Positions 18,575 through 28,806 of a stretch of DNA of 35,652 bases are shown piece by piece. Both the position numbers and the translations under genes were made by a program. The stretch is taken from assembly GCA_903823665.1 (NCBI GenBank), contig CAIJTR010000055.1, positions 1 through 35,652 on the forward strand, given 5' to 3'. Source of the stretch: an uncultured Rhodospirillales bacterium (GTDB taxonomy: Bacteria > Pseudomonadota > Alphaproteobacteria > Acetobacterales > Acetobacteraceae). The notes beneath the pieces were generated by a model, which was given only the letters and a program-made list of their open reading frames with translations, was not told where the DNA came from and ran no database searches. Numbering within the stretch: the first letter of the stretch is position 1; the number at the start of each line of letters is the position of its first letter.

Positions 18575-19879
18575 ATGCGCCTGTCCCGCAGTCTGATCCC
18601 CACCATCAAGGAAACGCCTTCAGAGGCACAGATCGCCTCGCACCGGCTCATGCTGCGCGCGGGCCTCGTCCGCCAGACCGCATCGGGCATCTACGCGTGG
18701 CTCCCGGCCGGCTGGAAAGTGCTACAAAACATCGCCCGCATCGTGACGGAGGAGCAGGAGGCGGTGGGCGCACAGGCCATGCTCATGCCCACCATCCAAT
18801 CCTCCGAACTGTGGAAGCAATCCGGCCGCTACGATGCCTACGGCCCCGAAATGCTCCGCCTGCAGGATCGCCACGGCCGTGATCTTCTGTACGGGCCGAC
18901 CAATGAGGAAATGCTGACTGATCTCGTTCGTCAATCGGTCAACTCGTACCGCGACTTGCCGCAGATCCTGTTCCACATTCAGTGGAAATTCCGCGACGAG
19001 GTCCGCCCCCGCTTCGGCGTCATGCGCGGGCGCGAGTTCCTGATGAAGGACGCCTACTCGTTCGACATTGATTACGAAGGTGCCGTCGTCAGCTACCGCA
19101 AGATGATGCTGGCCTATATGCGCACCTTCCAGCGCCTCGGCGTGAAGGCGATTCCAATGGTGGCCGACACCGGCCCGATCGGCGGCGACCTCAGCCATGA
19201 GTTCATCATCCTCGCCCCCACCGGTGAGAGCCAGGTGTTCTATGACGCCGCCTATGAAGAGATGGATTTCACCCGCAAGGCGGTGGACCACGAGAACCCG
19301 GACGATCTGGAACGCTTCTTCAACGAAGTGACGCACAATTACGCCGCCACCGATGAGAAGCATGACGAAGCGGCTTGGGCCAAAGTTGCGCAGCAACGCG
19401 AGGGCCGGGGCATCGAGGTGGGCCACATCTTCTATTTTGGCACCAAATACTCCCAACCGATGGGCCTGACCGTGGCCGGTCGCGATGGCACGCCGGTTGT
19501 GCCGCACATGGGCAGCTACGGCGTCGGCGTGTCTCGCCTTGTCGGTGCGCTGATCGAAGCGCATCACGACGAAGCCGGCATCATCTGGCCGGACAGCGTG
19601 GCCCCATTCCCCGCCGTGATCATCAACCTCAAGGTCGGTGACGCCGGGTGTGATGCGCTGTGTGAGCAGGCCTACGCCGCGTTCAAAGGCCGCGCGCTAT
19701 ACGATGACCGCGACATGCGCGCCGGTGGCAAATTCGCCGATGCGGATCTGATGGGCCATCCCTGGCAGATCGTTGTCGGGCCGCGTGGTGCCGCCACCGG
19801 CATGGTCGAACTGAAGCGCCGCGCCACCGGCGAGAAGCAGGAGCTCTCCCTCGAAGCCGCCTTGGCCTTGATTACCTGA
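18575..19879 (+). CDS. proS: Proline--tRNA ligase, short form
   Basis: This class II aminoacyl-tRNA synthetase charges tRNA-Pro. From the ATG at 18575 it has 434 residues, matching the alphaproteobacterial type that lacks the roughly 180-residue editing insertion of E. coli ProRS. The first residues [15 protein letters not shown] are the normal N-terminus. Motif 2 falls in [25 protein letters not shown], and motif 3 in [10 protein letters not shown]. An anticodon-binding domain fills about 340-434. The frame continues open upstream to 18353, but that part is not conserved-looking. Its stop shares one base with the lolC ATG. Confidence 0.95.
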   Translation: MRLSRSLIPTIKETPSEAQIASHRLMLRAGLVRQTASGIYAWLPAGWKVLQNIARIVTEEQEAVGAQAMLMPTIQSSELWKQSGRYDAYGPEMLRLQDRHGRDLLYGPTNEEMLTDLVRQSVNSYRDLPQILFHIQWKFRDEVRPRFGVMRGREFLMKDAYSFDIDYEGAVVSYRKMMLAYMRTFQRLGVKAIPMVADTGPIGGDLSHEFIILAPTGESQVFYDAAYEEMDFTRKAVDHENPDDLERFFNEVTHNYAATDEKHDEAAWAKVAQQREGRGIEVGHIFYFGTKYSQPMGLTVAGRDGTPVVPHMGSYGVGVSRLVGALIEAHHDEAGIIWPDSVAPFPAVIINLKVGDAGCDALCEQAYAAFKGRALYDDRDMRAGGKFADADLMGHPWQIVVGPRGAATGMVELKRRATGEKQELSLEAALALIT

Positions 19880-21132
19880 TGTTCGGATCATTCGAGCGGA
19901 TGGTGGCGGGCCGCTATCTGCGCGCCCGCAAAGGCGAGCGTTTCGTCTCGATCATCGCCATCTTCTCGCTCATCGGCATCGCCCTCGGCGTGGCGACGCT
20001 GATTATCGTGATGTCGGTGATGAACGGCTTCCGGCAGGAGCTGCTGAGCAAGATCCTCGGCCTAAACGGCGATCTCGGCATCTATGCCGTGGGTCCAGGC
20101 CTGCCGAATTACGATGATCTCGTCGCCAAAGTACGCAAGGTCCCCGGCGTCGTCTCCGCCACTGCCGTCGTCGAACGACCCGCAGGACTGAAGCCGGAGC
20201 AGGGCGGCAATTACAGCGCAGGCCTCGTGCGCGGCATCACGCTGGAGGATCTGCGCAGCCTCAAGGTTGTCGCCGACAACATCCGTTCCGGCACGCTCGA
20301 CAACTTCAAGGGTGATGACGCGATTGCCATCGGCGTCGGTCTCGCCAACCGTGCGGGCATCGGCGTCGGCAGTCATCTTCAAGTCTACGCGCCGGACATG
20401 ACGGCAACCCCATTCGGCTCTATCCCGCGCGGGCGCAGCTACACGGTGGTGGCCGTGTTCCAGGTGGGGTTCAGTGAGGCGGACAACGGCTTCATCTTCA
20501 TGCCGATGGATGCCGCGCAAATTCTGTTCCGCATGCCCGACCTCGCCACCCAGATCGAGGTGACAACCAGCGACCCCGATCGCGCCATCATGACCGGCCG
20601 CGACATCCGCCAAGCCCTCGGTGACACGCCGTTGCGGGTTGTCGACTGGACGCAGAACAACAACGCGTTCTTCGCGGCCGTGGAGGTGGAGCGCAACGTG
20701 ATGTTCCTCATCCTCACTCTCATCATCCTCGTCGCTGCGTTCAATATCGTCAGCTCCCTCATCATGATGGTAAAGGATAAGACGCGCGATATCGCAGTCC
20801 TGCGCACCATCGGGGCCAGCTCTGGCTCCATCCTGCGCATCTTCCTGATGTGCGGTGCGTTTGTGGGCGTGGCGGGCACCGTCGTCGGCACTTTGCTCGG
20901 CGTTGCGTTCTGCCTGAACATCGAGGCCATTCGCCACGTCATCGAAGGCCTGTCCGGCACCAATTTGTTCAACCCTGAGGTCTATTTCCTCTCGCGCCTG
21001 CCCGCCGTGCTGCAATGGAGTGAGGTCGCGCAGGTTGTCGGCATGGCCATCGGCCTCTCCTTGCTCGCCACGATCTACCCAAGCTGGCGTGCGGCGCGCA
21101 CCGATCCGGTGGAGGCGCTTCGCAATGAGTAG
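19879..21132 (+). CDS. lolC: Lipoprotein-releasing ABC transporter permease (LolC/LolE type)
   Basis: This is the inner-membrane permease that releases outer-membrane lipoproteins to the carrier LolA. The 417-residue protein has one N-terminal helix (about 23-45) and a large periplasmic MacB-like domain (about 50-265). Three helices lie in the C-terminal FtsX domain, which ends [18 protein letters not shown]. Only one permease gene is present beside lolD, so the transporter may be a homodimer rather than the LolC/LolE heterodimer of E. coli. The ATG overlaps the proS stop, and lolD starts 8 bases before its end. Confidence 0.93.
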   Translation: MFGSFERMVAGRYLRARKGERFVSIIAIFSLIGIALGVATLIIVMSVMNGFRQELLSKILGLNGDLGIYAVGPGLPNYDDLVAKVRKVPGVVSATAVVERPAGLKPEQGGNYSAGLVRGITLEDLRSLKVVADNIRSGTLDNFKGDDAIAIGVGLANRAGIGVGSHLQVYAPDMTATPFGSIPRGRSYTVVAVFQVGFSEADNGFIFMPMDAAQILFRMPDLATQIEVTTSDPDRAIMTGRDIRQALGDTPLRVVDWTQNNNAFFAAVEVERNVMFLILTLIILVAAFNIVSSLIMMVKDKTRDIAVLRTIGASSGSILRIFLMCGAFVGVAGTVVGTLLGVAFCLNIEAIRHVIEGLSGTNLFNPEVYFLSRLPAVLQWSEVAQVVGMAIGLSLLATIYPSWRAARTDPVEALRNE

Positions 21133-21802
21133 CCCGCTTGAAATGCGTGGCGTGGTGCGGACGTTCCAGTCCGGCCAGGGCGAGCTGACCATTCTGCGTG
21201 GCGTCGATCTGACCTTGAAGGCTGGCGAGATCGTGGCCCTCGTTGCCCCCTCCGGCACCGGCAAATCGACGCTCCTGCATCTGGCGGGCGTGCTGGAAAA
21301 GCCAAATGCTGGCAAGGTGATGATCGACGGCCAGGATTGTGCCGCGATGAACGATGCCGAACGCACCGGCATCCGCCGCGATCTGATCGGCTTTGTCTAC
21401 CAATCGCACCATCTGCTGCCGGAGTTCACCGCGTTGGAAAACGTCGTGCTGCCGCAGATGATCAAGAGCGTCTCGCGCAGCGACGCCGAAACCCGCGCGA
21501 TGACGCTGCTGACCAGCTTCGGCCTCGCTGGCCGTGCCAAGCAATATCCCGGCAAACTCTCCGGCGGAGAGCAGCAACGCGTCGCCATCGCCCGCGCCCT
21601 CGCCAACGCACCGAAACTGCTGCTGGCCGACGAGCCCACCGGCAATCTCGACGTTGCCACCGCAGGCGTGGTGTTCGACGAGCTGTTGCGCATGGTGCGA
21701 GACCAGGGCGTCGCTGCCCTCGTCGCCACGCACAACCCCGAGCTTGCCGCGCGAATGGATCGCACGGTGACCCTGCGCGAGGGCCGCATTCAGGAGCTTT
21801 GA
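21125..21802 (+). CDS. lolD: Lipoprotein-releasing ABC transporter ATPase
   Basis: This ATPase drives lipoprotein release with the LolC-type permease. From the ATG at 21125 it has 225 residues. It shows Walker [10 protein letters not shown] (41-49), Q-loop Q93, signature LSGGEQ (145-150), Walker B LLLADE (165-170) and switch H203. The residue before PSG is Ala where Gly is usual. The open frame begins at 21020 inside lolC, but the family starts near [10 protein letters not shown]. The stop shares a base with the dnaE ATG. Confidence 0.95.
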   Translation: MSSPLEMRGVVRTFQSGQGELTILRGVDLTLKAGEIVALVAPSGTGKSTLLHLAGVLEKPNAGKVMIDGQDCAAMNDAERTGIRRDLIGFVYQSHHLLPEFTALENVVLPQMIKSVSRSDAETRAMTLLTSFGLAGRAKQYPGKLSGGEQQRVAIARALANAPKLLLADEPTGNLDVATAGVVFDELLRMVRDQGVAALVATHNPELAARMDRTVTLREGRIQEL

Positions 21803-24800
21803 TGGCACACGCCGATTTCGTCCATCTGCACACCCACTCCGCCTACTCGCTCAGCGAGGGAGCCATCGCGGTGGGCAAGCTGGCTGAGTTGGCCAAGACC
21901 GCCAACATGCCCGCCGTTGCCATCACCGACACCGGCAATCTGTTCGGCGCGTTGGAGTTCAGCCAATACGCCAGCGGCAAGGGCGTCCAGCCAATCATCG
22001 GCTGCCAAATGGGCCTTTCACGCGCCGACAATTCCCGCCTGCCGCCCGACCCGGTGGTGCTGCTCGCGCAGAACGCCGTCGGATTTAACAACCTACAGAA
22101 ACTCTCGTCCCGAGGCTTCCTCGATTCTGATCCTGGCCTGAAGCCGCAAATCTCACTAGATCTGATGGCGTCCCACGCAGAGGGCGTGCTGCTGCTGACG
22201 GGTGGCACTCTGGGTCCCATCGCGCGCCTGCTCGCTGAGGGGCAGCGTGAGGAGGCCGTACGCCTGCTCGCCCAATTCGCCGAGGCGTTTCCTGACCGCA
22301 TGTTCATGGAGTTGAACCGCCACGGCCTGTCCATTGAACGCGCCATCGAACCCGGTCTGATCACGTTGGCCGACGAGGCGTGCATCCCGCTCGTCGCCGC
22401 CAATGATTGCTACTTCGCCAAGCCCGAAATGCATGAAGCGCACGACGCCCTTCTTTGCATCGCCGAGGGCCGCACCCTGGCCGAACGCGATCGCCGGCGG
22501 GTTACGCGCGAACACTGGTTCAAAACCGCCCCTGTCATGCGCGCACTGTTCGCCGATCTGCCAGAGGCCTGTGACAACACGCTCGCCATCGCCAGGATGT
22601 GCGCGGTGATGGCCGAAAGCCGCAAACCGCTGCTGCCGGTCTGCCCCAAGGTCCGCCCCGGCCAAAGCGAGGACGAAACCCTGCGCGCCATGGCCCGCGA
22701 AGGCCTCGTCCACCGCATGGACGCGATTTCCGCCGATGCCGAAGCCCGCGCCCGCTACGGCGAGCGGCTCGAATTCGAGCTTGGCGTCATCAACAACATG
22801 GGCTTCCCCGGCTACTTCCTGATCGTGGCGGATTTCATCCAATGGGCGAAATCGCAGGGCATTCCGGTCGGTCCCGGCCGAGGCTCGGGTGCCGGTTCCG
22901 TCGCCGCTTGGGCGCTGACCATCACCGACATCGACCCGCTCCCGTTCGGCCTGCTGTTCGAACGCTTCCTCAACCCGGAACGCGTGTCGATGCCCGACTT
23001 CGACATCGATTTCTGCCAGGACCGGCGCGACGAGGTCATCAACTACGTCCGCCAGGAATATGGCGGCGAGCGGGTGGCGCAGATCATCACCTTCGGCAAA
23101 CTCCAGGCCCGCGCCGCCGTGCGTGACGTTGGCCGTGTCCTTGGACTCCCCTATGGTCAGGTCAACAAAGTCGCCGAGCTGATCCCCAACAACCCGGCCA
23201 AACCCGTCACTTTGCAACAGGCCATCGACGGTGAGCCGAAGCTGCAGGAAATGCGGACCAACGACGAATCCGCCAACCGGCTGATGGACATCGCGTTGCA
23301 GCTCGAAGGCCTCTACCGCCACGCCTCCACCCATGCCGCTGGTGTGGTGATCGGGGACCGGCCGCTGGTCGAACTGGTGCCGATCTATCGCGACCCGAAA
23401 AGCGATTTCCTCGTCACCCAGTATTCGATGAAATACGTCGAGCAGGCGGGGCTGGTGAAGTTCGACTTCTTGGGCCTCACCACGCTCACCATCCTCCAGC
23501 GCGGCCTTGCCTACCTCAAGGCGCAGGGCATTGTGGTCGATCTCGACCGCCTGCCGCTGGATGACGCCCCCACCTACGCCATGCTGCAAAAGGGTGACGC
23601 TGGCGGGGTGTTCCAGTTCGAATCGCAAGGCATGCGTGACGTTCTGAAGCAGATGCGTCCTGACCGGTTCGAGGATCTGATCGCGGCCGTCGCCCTCTAC
23701 CGCCCCGGCCCGATGGCCAATATTCCCGCCTATTGCCAGCGCAAGCACGGCGAGAAATGGGAGCCGCCGCATCCCGAGCTGATGGGCATCCTGGGCGAAA
23801 CCTACGGCATCATGGTCTATCAGGAACAGGTGATGCAGATCGCCCAGACCATGGCGGGCTACTCGCTCGGCGGGGCCGACCTCCTGCGTCGCGCCATGGG
23901 CAAGAAGATCCGCGCGGAGATGGAGCAGCAGCGCAAAATTTTCACCGATGGTGCCACTGGGCGCGGCATCAAGGCGGACAAGGCCGAGGAGGTGTTCGAC
24001 CTCATGGCCAAATTCGCCGATTACGGCTTCAACAAATCCCACGCCGCCGCCTACGCCCTCGTCGCCTACCAAACCGCCTGGATGAAGGCCAACCACCCCG
24101 AAGCCTTCCTCGCCGGCTGCATGTCGCTGGCACTGAGCAACACCGACAAGCTGGCCGCATTGCGTCAGGAAGCCAGCCGCATGGGCATTCCCGTGCTGCC
24201 ACCAGACATCAACCGCTCCGGTGCCGATTTCACGTTGGAGCGTGACGCCAACGGCAAGCTCTGCATCCGCTACGCGCTGGCCGCCATCAAGAAAGTAGGG
24301 CAGGCGGCGATGGAGGCGCTGGTAGCGGCGCGGGGCGATCGACCGTTCGCTGATCTCGCCGATTTCGCCACTCGGGTGGACCCGCGCCAGCTCAACAAGA
24401 TGCAGATCGAGGGCCTGGTGCGGGCAGGGGCGTTCGATGGGCTGGATCGCAATCGCGCCCGTCTGTTCGCCAGTGCCGAAATCATCCTCAAGCGCGCACA
24501 AGCAACGGCTGAGGAAAAAATCAGCGGCCAATCCGGCCTGTTTGGCGGCACCGAGCGCGAGGCGCTGCGTCTGGCACCCTTGCCGGACTGGGAGGACATG
24601 GACCGTCTCGGCTATGAGGCCGACGCCATTGGCTTTCACCTCACTGCCCATCCGCTCGACGCCTACGCCCAGGTTCTGCGCCGCTTGGGCGTGGTGGTCA
24701 GCAACAAGTTGGAGGAACGTGCCCAAATGGGGGCAGCCCGGGTGAAACTCGCAGGCTCCGTCATCAACTCCAAGGAACGCATCACCCGCACCGGCAGTCG

Positions 24801-25218
24801 CATGGCCTGGGTGCGGCTGTCGGACAGTGGCGGCTCGTTCGAGGTCACGTTCTTCAGCGAAACCCTCAGCCGCTGCCGCGATCTGCTGACGGCAGGCAAT
24901 TCCGTGCTTGTCACCGCCGACATCAAGCTCGAAGGCGACGCGCTGCGCATCACCGCCCAGGAATGCGAACCGCTGGACGCCGCCGCCACCCGCGCCGGGG
25001 CCGGCATCCGCGTCTGGCTGCAACAGACCGAGGCCGTCGCCCACATCCGCACGCTGCTTGACCGCGAAGGCAAAGGTCGCGGCCGCGTGGTGCTGGTCCC
25101 CCACGTGGGGGCGACGCAGGAAGTGGAAATTCCGCTGCCGGGCGGTTTCAACGTCTCGCCAAGACTAGCCCAGGCGCTCAAGATCATGCCGGGTGTGGAG
25201 CGTGTGGAGGAGTTGTAG
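21802..25218 (+). CDS. dnaE: DNA polymerase III subunit alpha
   Basis: This is the replicative polymerase, 1138 residues from the ATG at 21802. The catalytic aspartates keep the E. coli numbering: D401 and D403 in PDFDIDF, and D555 in VKFDFLGL. GPGRGSGAGSVAAW lies in the active-site region. The PHP domain has HLHTHS at 8-13, but later PHP positions look degenerate (TDTGNLFG, GCQMG), so an active PHP nuclease is unlikely. The C-terminus has the helix-hairpin-helix and OB-fold parts. The frame is open a further 155 codons upstream, antiparallel to no family sequence. It overlaps lolD by one base. Confidence 0.96.
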   Translation: MAHADFVHLHTHSAYSLSEGAIAVGKLAELAKTANMPAVAITDTGNLFGALEFSQYASGKGVQPIIGCQMGLSRADNSRLPPDPVVLLAQNAVGFNNLQKLSSRGFLDSDPGLKPQISLDLMASHAEGVLLLTGGTLGPIARLLAEGQREEAVRLLAQFAEAFPDRMFMELNRHGLSIERAIEPGLITLADEACIPLVAANDCYFAKPEMHEAHDALLCIAEGRTLAERDRRRVTREHWFKTAPVMRALFADLPEACDNTLAIARMCAVMAESRKPLLPVCPKVRPGQSEDETLRAMAREGLVHRMDAISADAEARARYGERLEFELGVINNMGFPGYFLIVADFIQWAKSQGIPVGPGRGSGAGSVAAWALTITDIDPLPFGLLFERFLNPERVSMPDFDIDFCQDRRDEVINYVRQEYGGERVAQIITFGKLQARAAVRDVGRVLGLPYGQVNKVAELIPNNPAKPVTLQQAIDGEPKLQEMRTNDESANRLMDIALQLEGLYRHASTHAAGVVIGDRPLVELVPIYRDPKSDFLVTQYSMKYVEQAGLVKFDFLGLTTLTILQRGLAYLKAQGIVVDLDRLPLDDAPTYAMLQKGDAGGVFQFESQGMRDVLKQMRPDRFEDLIAAVALYRPGPMANIPAYCQRKHGEKWEPPHPELMGILGETYGIMVYQEQVMQIAQTMAGYSLGGADLLRRAMGKKIRAEMEQQRKIFTDGATGRGIKADKAEEVFDLMAKFADYGFNKSHAAAYALVAYQTAWMKANHPEAFLAGCMSLALSNTDKLAALRQEASRMGIPVLPPDINRSGADFTLERDANGKLCIRYALAAIKKVGQAAMEALVAARGDRPFADLADFATRVDPRQLNKMQIEGLVRAGAFDGLDRNRARLFASAEIILKRAQATAEEKISGQSGLFGGTEREALRLAPLPDWEDMDRLGYEADAIGFHLTAHPLDAYAQVLRRLGVVVSNKLEERAQMGAARVKLAGSVINSKERITRTGSRMAWVRLSDSGGSFEVTFFSETLSRCRDLLTAGNSVLVTADIKLEGDALRITAQECEPLDAAATRAGAGIRVWLQQTEAVAHIRTLLDREGKGRGRVVLVPHVGATQEVEIPLPGGFNVSPRLAQALKIMPGVERVEEL

Positions 25219-25219
25219 G

Positions 25220-26230
25220 ATGACCAAATCAGCCTTGGTGCCGGAAGTCGATTTTGACCGTGACGGCGCGCAATACGGCTTCGTGCGGCTGTTCCACTCC
25301 GTCCATCGTTCCGCCTATGGCTACATCCCGATCCCCATCGTCGTCATCCGCAACGGCGACGGTCCCACCGCGTTGCTGATCTCCGGCACGCATGGCGACG
25401 AGTATGAGGGGCAGGTGGCGCTGTGCAATCTGGCGCGGTCGCTGAAGCCGGAGCAGATCACCGGGCGCGTCATCATCCTGCCCGCCAGCAATCTGCCCGC
25501 CGCCGCCGCCGGTCTGCGCACCTCGCCGATTGATGACGGAAACCTCAACCGGCTGTTCCCCGGTGATGCGCAGGGCAATGTCACCGAGCAGATCGCCTAT
25601 TACATCGAGCATGAACTGGTCACCCGCGCTGATATCGTGGTCGATCTGCACTCCGGCGGCTCGTCACTGAACTACGTGCCGTCCGTGCTGATGATGCAGG
25701 ATGACGATAACCCGGCCCGACAGGCGGAACTCGTCGCCTTACTGAAGGCCTTCGCCGCCCCGATCAGCTATGTCGGCCACGCCCAGCCAGGCCAAGGCGG
25801 CGGGCGCACCACGGCCGGCGCCGCCTATCGCCACGGCAAGCTCGCACTCGGCACCGAACTGGGCGGCGGCGGCATGGTCTCAGCCGAAGGCGTGCGCGTG
25901 GCCGAACGCGGGGTGCGCAACGTGCTGGTGCATATGGGCATTTTGCCCGCCAGCGAAGCGAAGCCCGGCCCAACCCGCGTGCTCGACGTCGGCGGGCCAG
26001 AGTATTTCGTCTACGCCCCCGGCACCGGTCTGTTCGAACCGCTGGTGGAGCCGGGCGAGGAAGTCGTCGCTGGCCAACCCGCCGCCCGCATTCACACCCC
26101 GGAAACCCCCTGGGCCGAAGCCGTCACGGTCAATTTCGCCCGTGACGGTTTCGTGCTGTGCAAGCGCGTGCCCGGGCGGGTGGTGCGGGGGGATTGCTTG
26201 TTCCATTTGGGGACCGATTTAGGGTGGTGA
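25220..26230 (+). CDS. Succinylglutamate desuccinylase/aspartoacylase family deacylase (DoeB-like)
   Basis: This is a zinc-dependent amide hydrolase of the AstE/ASPA group. Zinc ligands are H58 and E61 in GTHGDEYEG and H144 in DLHSGG. NLNRLFPG (108-115) is the substrate carboxylate region. A C-terminal beta-rich domain follows (about 250-336). The sequence most resembles N-acetyl-diaminobutyrate deacetylases such as DoeB of ectoine breakdown, but no other ectoine genes are nearby, so the substrate is open. The ATG at 25220 is one base after the dnaE stop, with aggag-like sequence upstream, so it is probably cotranscribed with dnaE. Confidence 0.8.
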   Translation: MTKSALVPEVDFDRDGAQYGFVRLFHSVHRSAYGYIPIPIVVIRNGDGPTALLISGTHGDEYEGQVALCNLARSLKPEQITGRVIILPASNLPAAAAGLRTSPIDDGNLNRLFPGDAQGNVTEQIAYYIEHELVTRADIVVDLHSGGSSLNYVPSVLMMQDDDNPARQAELVALLKAFAAPISYVGHAQPGQGGGRTTAGAAYRHGKLALGTELGGGGMVSAEGVRVAERGVRNVLVHMGILPASEAKPGPTRVLDVGGPEYFVYAPGTGLFEPLVEPGEEVVAGQPAARIHTPETPWAEAVTVNFARDGFVLCKRVPGRVVRGDCLFHLGTDLGW

Positions 26231-26246
26231 GTCGCAGGTCCCTGCC

Positions 26247-27743
26247 TCATTCAAACCGCAACCCCCGCATCCTGATCAACCCGTCCGGCACCTGAACGAA
26301 CCCCACGAGGTTCTTCTTCATCGCCACAGTGTTGCGGCTGATCCAGAGATACACCAGCGGCAAATCGACGCGCTCCTGCGCCCACACCTTCGCATACAGT
26401 GCCCGGCGCTCGCCCACGTCCGCCGTCTTGCGCGCATCATCCAGCCAAGCGTCCACCTGCGGATTGCTGTAATGGCCGTAATTAAACGTGCCGCCAGTGT
26501 GCAGCATCTGCCACATATTGCCGTCAGGGTCGGAGCGACCGGACCAGCCGATCATGTAGGCCTGGAAATCCCCGGCATATCCAGCCGTCAGCGACGAGGC
26601 GAACTCCATTGATTTCAGCTTCACGTCAAAGCCAGCTTCGGCCGCCATAGATTGGATGACCTCGCCCGCCTGCTGAATATCGGCCCCGTTTGTGATGGTC
26701 AGAGTCACTGGCACCGGCGTCGTCACACCCGCCTGTTTGAGCAGCGCGCGGGCCTTGGCCACGTCGCGCACCGGCGGCTTCAGATCGGCGATATAATAAG
26801 GTGAGCTGGGCGAGTTCGCCTGCACCACCGGCGCATACATGCCGTTATAGACGACCTGGATCAGCGCCTCACGGTCAATCGCCAGCTCAAACGCCTGCCG
26901 CACCAGATTGTTCTGCCCAGCCACATTGTCCTTCGCCGGGCCGTTGCCGGTGTTGAAGGTGATACCGGTATAGGCAAGGCCGTCCCCGACCACGAGCTTG
27001 AGCTTGGGGTCTTTCTGCACGGTTGGGATATCCGTGGGCACAATGTATTCCGCCAGATCAAGGCTTCCCGCCTGCAGATTGGCCAGCGTCACCGAGGGGC
27101 TGACAATCGGCTGATAGATGATCGTGTCGAAGTGGTATTCAGACGGGTTCCAATACCCGGCATAGCGCTTCAGCGTGATGTGATCCTGCGCCACGCGCTC
27201 ACTGAACATATAGGGCCCGGCGCACACCGGGGCCGTGCCGAACTTATCGCCCATCTTCTCCACCGCTGTGGGCGAAATCATGATGCCCGCACGGTCGGTC
27301 AACTGCGCCAGCAGGCTCGACGACGGAGCCTTGAGAACCAAGCGGACACTCAGCGGATTGATAACTTCGACCGATGCGATGGAGTTGATCTCACCGGCGC
27401 GCATGCTGCCCTTGGCGGTCAGGTCGCGGTTGATCTTGAACTTCACTGCCTCTGCATCCAACGGCGTGCCGTCATGGAACGTGACGCCCGAGCGGATATC
27501 GATGACCAAATGCGTCGGGTCTTCATAATGATACCCGGTGGCCAGCTGTGGGACGATGTTCAGGTGTTCGTCGAGATCGAACAGCTTGTCGCACATCGCC
27601 GCATACACGATCCGGCCCACATAGGCCGAGCCTAGCGTGGGGTCGAGGATATCCGGGTCCTGCCGCAATCCGATATGCAGCGTTTGCGCGCTCGCGGACA
27701 GCTCAGGGAGGGCAAACAGGGCAGCGAGAAGAAGACGGCGCAT
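26247..27743 (-). CDS. Periplasmic ABC substrate-binding protein, family 5
   Basis: This is a solute-binding protein of the peptide/opine/nickel type (SBP_bac_5). From the ATG at 27743 it has 498 residues, with GGAGG 8 or so bases upstream. The signal peptide MRRLLLAALFALPELSASA is probably cleaved before Q20. The mature part starts TLHIGLRQDPDILDP and contains the family-typical VVPQLA-like segment, TFHDGTPLDAEAVKF and GPYMF. No permease or ATPase gene is adjacent, so it is an orphan in this window. It converges on the deacylase gene with only 16 bases between, and diverges from rpsB. The ligand cannot be told from sequence. Confidence 0.88.
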   Translation of the reverse strand: MRRLLLAALFALPELSASAQTLHIGLRQDPDILDPTLGSAYVGRIVYAAMCDKLFDLDEHLNIVPQLATGYHYEDPTHLVIDIRSGVTFHDGTPLDAEAVKFKINRDLTAKGSMRAGEINSIASVEVINPLSVRLVLKAPSSSLLAQLTDRAGIMISPTAVEKMGDKFGTAPVCAGPYMFSERVAQDHITLKRYAGYWNPSEYHFDTIIYQPIVSPSVTLANLQAGSLDLAEYIVPTDIPTVQKDPKLKLVVGDGLAYTGITFNTGNGPAKDNVAGQNNLVRQAFELAIDREALIQVVYNGMYAPVVQANSPSSPYYIADLKPPVRDVAKARALLKQAGVTTPVPVTLTITNGADIQQAGEVIQSMAAEAGFDVKLKSMEFASSLTAGYAGDFQAYMIGWSGRSDPDGNMWQMLHTGGTFNYGHYSNPQVDAWLDDARKTADVGERRALYAKVWAQERVDLPLVYLWISRNTVAMKKNLVGFVQVPDGLIRMRGLRFE

Positions 27744-27948
27744 AAACAAGCCTCCGAGCCGGTAAGGTCGATGGCCACAAACCTTGCATCCCTTGCGGTT
27801 CTGCGCCATACCCCGCTCCGCTCTTGGTATCGTGCTGAGGGTAATTCACAGGCGGGAAGCCTTCCTGGTCCTCAAAAGGGGCTCGGATCCGGTGTCGCAA
27901 GACAAACTCCCGCTGAGGTTCAACCGGATACAGGAAAGGAGCACGCTC
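27744..27948. promoter_or_regulatory. Divergent intergenic region, SBP gene / rpsB
   Basis: These 205 bases must hold promoters for both strands. TTGCAT (27784-27789) with a poor CATACC 17 bases later (27807-27812) is the best + strand pair I could find. On the - strand only the SBP ribosome-binding site is clear. AGGAAAGGAG (27932-27941) is a strong rpsB ribosome-binding site. Exact promoters are not resolved. Confidence 0.3.
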
Positions 27949-28743
27949 ATGGCGATGCCCGATTTCACGTTGCGTCAATTGCTTGAAGCCGGTGTTCACT
28001 TCGGACACCACACCCGCCGCTGGAACCCGCGCATGGCACCGTATTTGTTCGGTGTGCGCAATCAGGTCCACATCATCGATCTGCAACAGACCGTCCCGAT
28101 GCTAGATCGCGCGCTGCGCGCCGTTCGTGACACAACCGCCGCTGGCGGACGCGTTCTGTTCGTCGGCACCAAGCGCGCCGCCGCTGATCATGTGGCCGAG
28201 GCCGCTCAGCGTTGCGGGCAGTATTACGTCAACCACCGCTGGCTCGGCGGTATGCTGACCAACTGGAAGACCATCACCGGCTCGATCAAGCGCCTGCGCC
28301 AGATCGACGACATGCTGGGCGGGGACACCCAGGGCCTGACCAAGAAAGAGGTGCTCGACATCACGCGTGACCGTGAGAAGCTGGAGCGTGCGCTGGGCGG
28401 TATCAAGGAGATGGGCGGCCTGCCGGACATCCTGTTCATCATCGACACCAACAAGGAGAAGCTGGCGGTTGAAGAGGCGAACAAGCTGGGTATTCCGGTC
28501 ATCGCTATTCTCGACAGCAACTCTGACCCCGCTGGCGTGACGTTCCCGATCCCGGGAAATGACGACGCGATCCGCGCCATCACCCTGTATTGCGACCTGA
28601 TCTCGGGTGCCGTTCTGGACGGCATCAGCCAGGAAATGCAGGCTTCGGGCCGCGATATCGGCGCGTCTGAGGACCTCGCTTCGGAAGTTATGCCGCAGTT
28701 GGCACCAGAAATGGTTGCCGAAGAGGCCCCCGCCGCGGTTTAA
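27949..28743 (+). CDS. rpsB: 30S ribosomal protein S2
   Basis: This is an essential small-subunit protein. From the ATG at 27949 it has 264 residues, starting [20 protein letters not shown]. It contains the conserved [25 protein letters not shown] and [14 protein letters not shown]. The end is Ala/Glu-rich, as in other alphaproteobacteria. The open frame extends to 27784 without family-like sequence. A strong AGGAAAGGAG precedes the start. It heads the rpsB-to-rseP cluster. Confidence 0.97.
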   Translation: MAMPDFTLRQLLEAGVHFGHHTRRWNPRMAPYLFGVRNQVHIIDLQQTVPMLDRALRAVRDTTAAGGRVLFVGTKRAAADHVAEAAQRCGQYYVNHRWLGGMLTNWKTITGSIKRLRQIDDMLGGDTQGLTKKEVLDITRDREKLERALGGIKEMGGLPDILFIIDTNKEKLAVEEANKLGIPVIAILDSNSDPAGVTFPIPGNDDAIRAITLYCDLISGAVLDGISQEMQASGRDIGASEDLASEVMPQLAPEMVAEEAPAAV

Positions 28744-28759
28744 GCACTTTGCCAAAACA

Positions 28760-28785
28760 GGTCGGTCCCGTAAATGGGGCCGACC
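28760..28785 (+). other. rpsB-tsf intergenic hairpin (possible attenuator)
   Basis: GGTCGGTCCC (28760-28769) and GGGGCCGACC (28776-28785) form a 10-bp stem with one wobble pair and a GTAAAT loop. No T-tract follows, so it is more likely an mRNA-processing or stability element, or a partial attenuator, than a full terminator. It stands 7 bases before the tsf ribosome-binding site, AGGAGA. Confidence 0.6.
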
Positions 28786-28806
28786 GATCTATCAGGAGAA
28801 TGATCC

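Noticed and set aside
21337-21801. Upstream extension of the dnaE frame through lolD
   Set aside because: It is an Arg/His-rich shadow of lolD. DnaE begins at [13 protein letters not shown].
22156-25104. 982-codon open frame antisense to dnaE
   Set aside because: Long antisense frames are expected in GC-rich DNA opposite a real gene. The translation is Gly/His/Asp/Gln-rich with no domain.
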